A DNA stretch of 64,000 nucleotides, taken from Trichosphaerium sp. ATCC 40318. Lineage: Eukaryota; Discosea; Flabellinia; Trichosidae. Positions 57,978 to 64,000 of the stretch are shown one piece after another (positions within the stretch are counted from its first letter, which is position 1; each line of letters begins with the position of its first letter). The notes beneath the pieces were generated by a model that saw nothing but the letters and a program-made list of their open reading frames with translations, was not told the origin of the DNA and ran no database searches. The position numbers and the translations under genes were made by a program. Location of the stretch: the NCBI GenBank assembly GCA_038496445.1, contig JALMLS010000138.1, positions 124,001-188,000 on the forward strand, written 5' to 3'.

Positions 57978-58604
57978 CTACAATTGGCTGTATATCGGTT
58001 GGTACGTTTGAACATTTGGTTTTTGCATTGAAATGTATACAACATAAGCAACTGTAATGGTGATAGTTGTTGCAATAATTATGCTCATTGTTAAGAATAA
58101 GGCATTTACAATTGGTGTTACTTTGTCGCTGAGATGCACACTTGGTGTTACTGGTGATTCAGTTGCAACCCTCATTGATGAAGCATTTGGTTTATTGTAT
58201 GAAGCTATAGTAGGGCGAGAAGTTGCTGTGGTATGTAGGTTAGACAAAAGTAAGCATAAACTCCGTACCAGTACAGTGATTGAATGCATTATCACACTTC
58301 GATGAATTGCAAGTTTGAGTAATTGTATCATAACATTTACTCTTTTTTGGATCTTTATGGTTCTTACAAACCTTGGAACTGTTTCCAGTACATATCTTAC
58401 CTTGCTCACAGGTTCCATTGAGAGGGTTGAAGCAACCGCCACTACCAAATAAACCTAAAGAATGTGAGTGATTTGCAGTGAATTCTAACCTGATGTTGTA
58501 CTAGGTGGACAGTGCTCCTCGTTTTTGGTACAGTTAGATCTGGCGATACCCAAGGCTAATGATGACGCGATAAGAAGAGATATGAGAGTTTTAAGCTGTT
58601 GCAT
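57978..58604 (-). CDS. Type I membrane protein with Cys-rich repeats
   Basis: Three exons joined by 35- and 43-nt introns. Signal peptide MQQLKTLISLLIASSLALG, then two four-cysteine repeats (CFNPLNGTCEQGKIC and CYDTITQTCNSSKC), a Ser/Thr-rich stalk, a membrane span (NALFLTMSIIIATTITITVA) and a short tail ending in two Tyr motifs (QTYQPIYSQL). It has the same architecture as the genes at 53353 and 61998. The apparent long uninterrupted frame at its 5' end on the minus strand is in the wrong phase for the cysteines. The 5' end lies only some 20 bp from a plus-strand ATG at 58626, in divergent orientation. Confidence 0.75.
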
Positions 58605-58874
58605 TGTTGTTGATGATTTGGAAGTATGATGTTAAGTTGTGATCAAACGTTAAGTATCTTTGTTTCAATCACTTTCCATTCAGCGTTCATCTTGTTGAAA
58701 ATTTGCGTTTATCCCATTGCAAACGCTTCAAGTTTTGAGGTGGTTCCTTTGATTTTGTACATTAATCTGTTGGTTATCAATCAAGTTAAAGCTTCTTCTC
58801 AATCGCATTCTGACAACTTCTTTACATGGCTCACATCTCTTTACAGCTTTTACTATTTTAGCTTTTGTTAATAG

Positions 58875-59516
58875 CATCTATGGAACCGCATTCCCGTCAT
58901 CCCCACACCTAGATAAACGTAAGGCAATTACAGAGTTGCATATCGGTTTACAACTTCGAATAGAAACATACTCCTTACCTGATGCGCCAATCATGTGTTT
59001 GGACGGCCGAGAGTTATGTAAAAGTACGTGTCTAGACACTCCGTAGTATATTTAGTCACTTTAGAGGATCACAATGGAGGACCAAAATGTTTTGATAGTA
59101 AATCTCAAAGCTGTTTTGGGGGAGCTGTGTGATATTGGACTTGAATATTGTTCATGTACGTAAACAGTTTGATACCATATCTTAATAAATCTATACAGCA
59201 CCAAAAGGTCCGCTTGGACAGTGTTTCAACCACACAACGCATTTGTGCAAAGAAAACAAAGCGTGCGCCATTGGTAGTGATTGCTACAAAGGTAGGTATA
59301 TTACTTATTTGATGGCATGTTAACTGTACTATCACAGTTTCACAGATATCCCAACATGATGTGGGCAATCAAGAATCGTACATGGCCCACGCGAAGATTA
59401 ACTTTACTTTGTTTTGTATTGCTGTCGTTGTATCTGGATTGGTTGTAGTACTTGACAAGACATTTGCTGAAAAGAAAAATAAGATGATTGTCAATAAAAA
59501 AAATTTCACTGCTTAA
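58875..59516 (+). pseudogene. Cys-rich repeat membrane protein with a frameshift
   Basis: Exons encode the family pattern: CLDGRELC, CFDSKSQSC, then CFNHTTHLCKENKAC, a membrane span (FTLFCIAVVVSGLVVV) and a Lys-rich tail ending at TAA 59514. In the second repeat, after CFDSKSQSCF, a run of five Gs (about 59118-59122) throws the frame and the next codon but three is TGA. The following GELC-type sequence is in another frame. Introns on both sides are canonical and in phase otherwise. It is either a young pseudogene or a sequence error. The true start was not found; an upstream frame from 58626 with hydrophobic segments could be its first exon. Confidence 0.55.
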
Positions 59517-59849
59517 TTTGTTTAGTAAACGCACAATATTTATCTCTTTGAAGTGCGGAATAAACTACAATTATTGATCACAGCAGTGAATACTCATACT
59601 TACCAGTTTAGAAATAAAGATCATGGTTCAGAGGTTGTTTCTTTGTGACTGCAGATACGGAACAAATGATTGCAATGTTAAATTGAGGTTGTAAAAAAAT
59701 CACGAAAGTACAATTGTATACAAACAAACACCGCAACAACTCAAGATGAATACTATGTATGATTTATTAATCACGGCTTCTTGCTGTTAAAAATACCTGA
59801 ATCTGAGTCATCGTTGTCCACATCATTCAAGTTTGCAACAGAACTAACA

Positions 59850-59930
59850 AAACTGACAGATCGTAATTTCTGTTAGTTTTTGCAAGTTCTGTCAGATTTT
59901 GATAGTTCTTGCAAGAACTGGCAGCTTTGA
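59850..59930. repeat. Short dispersed repeat, first cluster
   Basis: Interspersed direct and inverted copies of a roughly 14-nt unit (TTGCAAGTTCTGTCAG, TTGCAAGAACTGGCAG, and CTGTTAGTTTTTGCAAG). The same unit occurs at about 61245-61335 (TTGCAAGAACTAGCAAG, CTTGTAAGACTGTCAG). Probably a small hairpin-forming repeat family. Confidence 0.6.
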
Positions 59931-61244
59931 TAGCAACTTGTGGAACCAATGCAATGTGAATGCACATTTATAACTCGTGACAACGTACCTTGCCACGCTT
60001 CATTAAGGCAAGACAAAAGTAATGTGTCAAAGGTACATCATCTAACAAGACGATCGCAATATTTTACTACAGTGCGCTCTCATTACTCACCCCAAGGAAC
60101 CATAAAACGGGTACAAATCAATATTGCTGTTTTACATCTGGCGGGTTCATAAGAAAAAAACTCCCGGTTCATTCGAATTTCAACTTTTTTCAACGCAACC
60201 ATACACACAGCAGTCAACTTTTAATTGTTTGTTTCTTTTTTACAGGTATGGGAATCATGCTCAATATTGTATACAAACAGCAAAATCTCATATTGAAGCA
60301 TTTGATAGGCCAGGACATGACGAAATTCACAGCGTCCACATTTTTCTGTTTTTTTTAGCAGTGTCCCTGAATTGATCACGCACCACCTGAGATAATACAA
60401 AATAACGTGATATGGTTGGTGTATAGGCAAGTGACGTAGAGTGTTCATTACAAGACCCCATTGAGAATATCAATGTCATTAAATGAGTGACATACATTTC
60501 CCGCGAACTGAAATTTGAGAGTTTAGTAATGCACACTTGTAGTCATTGTAAGACTCTAAAATGTCTGCAAGATTAGTGCTAGGGCAATAAAATAGATGTG
60601 GCTTCAGTTATGGATCTTTGGAGTTGTCACATAATACACATGCAGTGACACGCAAAATTCAAGCAACCGGGCAGACACTTAAATACGTACCCTTTGTGTT
60701 GAATCCAACGTCGCGCCTATAGAATGGTCGTTTTTTGAAACTTTCGCTACTAAAATCGTTAGTACGATAAACGAAGTGTTGTAGAAGGATCCTTTACGAA
60801 TTGTAACGCGTGATAAGTTGTGTACAAGCTTGTTAAACCAGAAAATGTTGTAATGTACACTAAACGACACGCCATGACAAACTACGTACTGTTTTTATGC
60901 CATGTGATTAAGTCGTATGAATGGGATATTAAGGCTTAGGATCTCGGCAGTACATGTTACTTACTAGCACCACGAATACTGGCACATTCAGGCGTAAAGA
61001 GGAGTATTAAACGTTAAAACCTCAAAGAAAATTCCAAGCGCTTCCAAAGTATATGGCGCTGAGTGTACGGTGTTAACATGGTATAATACCCCGTTTTGGA
61101 GTATAGTAGACACTTTTGTACCTTAGAGGTCATCAGAGACGTCAACAGAACTACATGCGCTAATGTACTTAAAAAATATTTTATTTAATAGGTGGTTAAA
61201 AACACGTGGTCGCAATAATATGTATGTTGTAGACGTGGATTTTA

Positions 61245-61335
61245 CTACCAGAACTGACAATATCCGCCAGATCTTGTAGTTTTTGATACATTGCAAGAAC
61301 TAGCAAGATCTTGTAAGACTGTCAGATCTGACTAA
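61245..61335. repeat. Short dispersed repeat, second cluster
   Basis: Second cluster of the units seen at 59850-59930, again in mixed orientation: CCAGAACTGACAATATC, CCAGATCTTGTAG, TTGCAAGAACTAGCAAG, GACTGTCAGATCTGAC. Confidence 0.6.
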
Positions 61336-61997
61336 ACACGAAAACCAAAACTCATAAAGCGAAAAGTTGCAACGTTTTGCAAACTTGAATGGGGAACAAC
61401 AAGGTTTGATCAAACAATTGTTATGATCTATCAACAGAGCAGTGTGTTCAAAACTTTATTTGTCCAATTAATCAAGAATCTCTATTAAAGGATGAACTCT
61501 GTTTCTGTTGTCGCTGAGGTGGTAAGGTTTCACGAAAACTCGTTAAGAAGCTAATAACATTTCTAGCTCCACAGCCTTGCAAATACGCTACGTGTCCTTT
61601 TCTACGCGCAATACGTATCTGAGGCCTAGTCACTTTTATCTACACGAAATGTGCAACTTGTACGCTCAAACGGTAGAGTACGTTAGCGCAGTAGCAATAC
61701 ATGGTATAGTAAACAAATGACCTAACGACAATAACGCTATTCGAAAAAATAGAAATGACAGCAGATAAAGGGCATTAACGCAGCCAGCATATCGTGCTTT
61801 TTCCAGGATACTTAAGTTAAACACGATTGGTGTTGACCTTTAACTTCCACGCCAAATTAGTAAAAGGGTTGCAACATAAGCTACACGTTGCATTTAGGTA
61901 AGCGCTATGCCGCGGAGTATAGAACTGTGGTTTGTTTGTTACTTATCGTAACTACTTCGCAACCTCTTTGTACTTGTTCTAACGGAGTTAGCGTACG

Positions 61998-63729
61998 ATG
62001 AATTTAATAGTTGGAGTTGTAGTTGTAGTTTGTTTGTTTGCTGGAACGAACGCACAACTGCCTTGCAACCAATTCAACGATGGTAGATGTACCAATAACA
62101 CTTGTCTTGCAGATTCCTCAACTTGCCAAACGTGTTGCAGTTAGTAGCTTAGTTTGTAGCCTTATTCTTAGCATATTTAGTTCGTCCAGAAGACATTGGC
62201 TCCTCAACACTGGGTGTTTGTTACCAATACCTCAATCCAACAGCCCAAATATGCGACGAGAACTTTCAAGTGTGCGAATCTATACCCACGGACCCCAATG
62301 ATCCTACCATATGCTTTGCTGGTATCCATAGGAACGTTTCTCAATGTTACGATCCTACGTCGCAACAATGCTTTGAGGGGGAAATTTGTGATGGCTTAAA
62401 CAGTGATTATTGCCCTCCAGGTTAGCTTTTTTGTTACCGTTTTCAGTTTTTCAGTATAATCAGTGTAACAATATTAGCTTTAAGTGGAGGCCCTGGTGGT
62501 TGTTTTATCCCTTCATCACAATCTTGTCTTTCTGGTAGAATATGTGACGGAACAGACGCCGCTTTCTGTCAATCCGGAGATACTTTCGCAGACGAAATCT
62601 GTTTCAGACAAAACTCACAAACTTGCACCAACTTAGGAAATGGTATCAAGCCGCAAGTTTGCGATGGATTAAGCTCCCAATACTGCCCTGGTAAGTATTT
62701 TGTATAAAATGAAAAAAAACCGCTAACGATGTAAAGCTGATAATGGAGATCCTGTCACATATCCTGGAGGTTGTTATGACCGAAGCAACCAGTCCTGTAC
62801 AAACGGATTTATATGTCCTGGTGTGAACCAAGGTCATTGCAGGACAGCCAACGCAACTGTAGGAGGTTGTTATGATCTTGCAAGCGAACTGTGTCTTTCC
62901 CAGTTTATTTGTCCTTTTGGCGAAACTTTGTGTCCAGGTACGCACTTCATGCCAAGCCAACACATACTTACTCGTTATAGTCGGTCGTTTCCCAGGAGGT
63001 TGTTATGACCCTGACGTAAACAGTTGTCTTGATGGTTTAACGGAATGTCTTAAAGAAGAGTTTATTTGTGAAGGTATAAAAGTAAAACTACAACAGTTAC
63101 TTAACGGATTATGAAGCGGGTTCTTTTGGTACCAATTATACTTGCTTCAACCTTCAGAATGAGAGCTGTATCAGTGGAGCAATATGTAATAGATCATCAA
63201 ATTATTGCCCAGGTAGCGTAGACGATAAAACAGAACTGCAAACTAATATACGGTTACTAGGTGCTGATGTTTGTTTTGATCCTAGCATTTATAGTTGCTT
63301 TAATGGAGAGCTTTGCATTGCCGGTGTAAATTGTTTCGTTGGTATGTCTTTTTTTGATGGATATGATGTTATTTACCGAAATATGTAGATGAGTTTCCAA
63401 CACTTTCGCCAACAGAGAAACCTACACCACCTCCTACAATAGCTCCTACAACACTACCTCCTACGACCGAGGCACCATCTACAGAAGCGCCTACAACTGT
63501 AGCGCCCACCGCAGCTGCAGATGAGACCTTAGGGAACCAAATTAATGCGATGTGGCTGATTCTTTTGGTTGCAACTATTTGTGCGTAATTTTTATTTTTT
63601 GCTGAGCTAACTGCTGCAGTGTTTTGTGTGTTTATTGTAGGCATGGGTTATTGCTTGAAAAGATTAAGATCCGGAGAGAGTCAAAAGAGTAACCCAGATA
63701 TTTATGTTGCCTTAGATAACATCAACTAG
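61998..63729 (+). CDS. Large type I membrane protein with many Cys-rich repeats
   Basis: Signal peptide MNLIVGVVVVVCLFAGTNA, then at least eight four-cysteine repeats, each about 25 residues, often one or two per exon: CYDPTSQQCFEGEIC, CFIPSSQSCLSGRIC, CYDRSNQSCTNGFIC, CYDLASELCLSQFIC, CYDPDVNSCLDGLTEC, CFDPSIYSCFNGELC. A Thr/Pro stalk (KPTPPPTIAPTTLPP), a membrane span (MWLILLVATICI) and a short tail (KRLRSGESQKSNPDIYVAL) follow; TAG at 63727. Introns are 40-60 nt, mostly phase 1 and placed between repeats, which makes exon duplication easy. The repeat resembles CBM52-type sugar-binding modules by cysteine spacing, so a surface lectin-like protein is plausible. Confidence 0.75.
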
Positions 63730-64000
63730 GCTACGAGCAACAAGACATTGAACTGGATAATGAAGGTGCACTATACGAGCCTGATGGAGGATACGATAGG
63801 GAGTGAATGTACCTTATTAATTTAAAAAGAATAAAAAGTTAGAATTGTTATGTTGAAAGCCGTTTTGTGTTAGAAGCACCTCTCTTGCAGAGACGAATTT
63901 GATTCAATATAGAGTAGTATAGTCCTCTAGCATCGAGAACTACGTCTTAAACAGAAGCAGATGACTCATTGTGTGAGCAAGGTTGAATTTTAAGAGGTTC
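63730..64000. other. Downstream flank, no gene seen
   Basis: About 270 nt to the window end. AT-rich with an AATAAAA near 63830 that may be the polyadenylation site of the preceding gene. Confidence 0.4.

Larger units (their letters stand above)
59517..61997. other. 2.5-kb region without a supported gene
   Basis: It contains two stretches of related short repeats with GCAAGAACTGGCAG / GCAAGAACTAGCAAG units (about 59850-59930 and 61245-61335). Frames at 59940-60152 and 60124-60375 include Cys/His residues (CECTFITRDNVPC; YGNHAQYC) that could belong to a zinc-binding protein, but I could not join them in phase. One CACGTG lies near 61203. Confidence 0.4.

Noticed and set aside
59940-60375. Cys/His-containing frames that might form a zinc-binding protein
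   Set aside because: No splice combination I tried joined them without stops, and spacing matched no family I know.

Overview
This is nuclear-type DNA from a compact microbial eukaryote. Almost every gene I could reconstruct is cut by short introns (mostly 40-70 nt) with GT-AG ends, a GTAC/GTAA/GTAT donor and a T-rich 3' end. The standard stop codons are used, the DNA is AT-rich, and the content is eukaryotic: histone, Arf GTPase, GCK/MST-type kinase, RCC1 propeller, F-box proteins, Reeler domain. I cannot name the lineage. A chytrid-like fungus, another early opisthokont or a stramenopile would all fit. There are no rRNA, tRNA or CRISPR features and no intact transposon. Gene models below are hand-spliced by reading phase, so exon edges are inferences unless phase leaves only one choice.

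Layout. 0-3 kb: three near-identical small Cys-rich secreted peptide genes in inverted arrangement. 4-7 kb: an F-box fused to a translation-factor-type GTPase. 7.7-11 kb: a large secreted protein joining a Reeler-like domain to an LPMO-like His-first domain. 12-15 kb: a small membrane protein and a DUF4291 gene. 16-18 kb: an F-box/beta-sandwich gene and a truncated relative. 18-20 kb: a mucin-like Thr/Pro protein. 20-25.5 kb (minus): an RCC1-SAM fusion and a GCK/MST kinase. 28-29.4 kb: an F-box/NHL propeller. 29.7-30.8 kb: an intronless coiled-coil gene. 31.1-32.2 kb (minus): a histone H2B-H2A.Z doublet, divergent from an F-box gene only 79 bp away.

33.6-49.5 kb is a tandem array of five genes for a previously unfamiliar membrane receptor-like protein: signal peptide, protease-associated (PA)-like ectodomain, seven membrane spans. 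The array is bracketed by two closely related F-box genes in direct orientation. 50-53 kb: a QCR9-like mini-gene and an Arf-family GTPase with Arg at the catalytic Gln. 53-64 kb: four membrane proteins built from a four-cysteine repeat (Cys-Tyr/Phe-Asp...Cys...Cys...Cys), one of them frameshifted, plus an ankyrin-like and an F-box/propeller gene.

Themes. F-box modules are attached repeatedly to other domains (GTPase, NHL propeller, beta-sandwich, propeller). There is a large investment in secreted and surface Cys-rich, Thr/Pro-rich and PA/7TM proteins, often in recent duplications. The palindrome CACGTG is strongly over-represented (about 60 copies by eye), both in introns and between genes. 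The best candidates for something undescribed are the H2B-H2A.Z doublet and the PA-7TM array.
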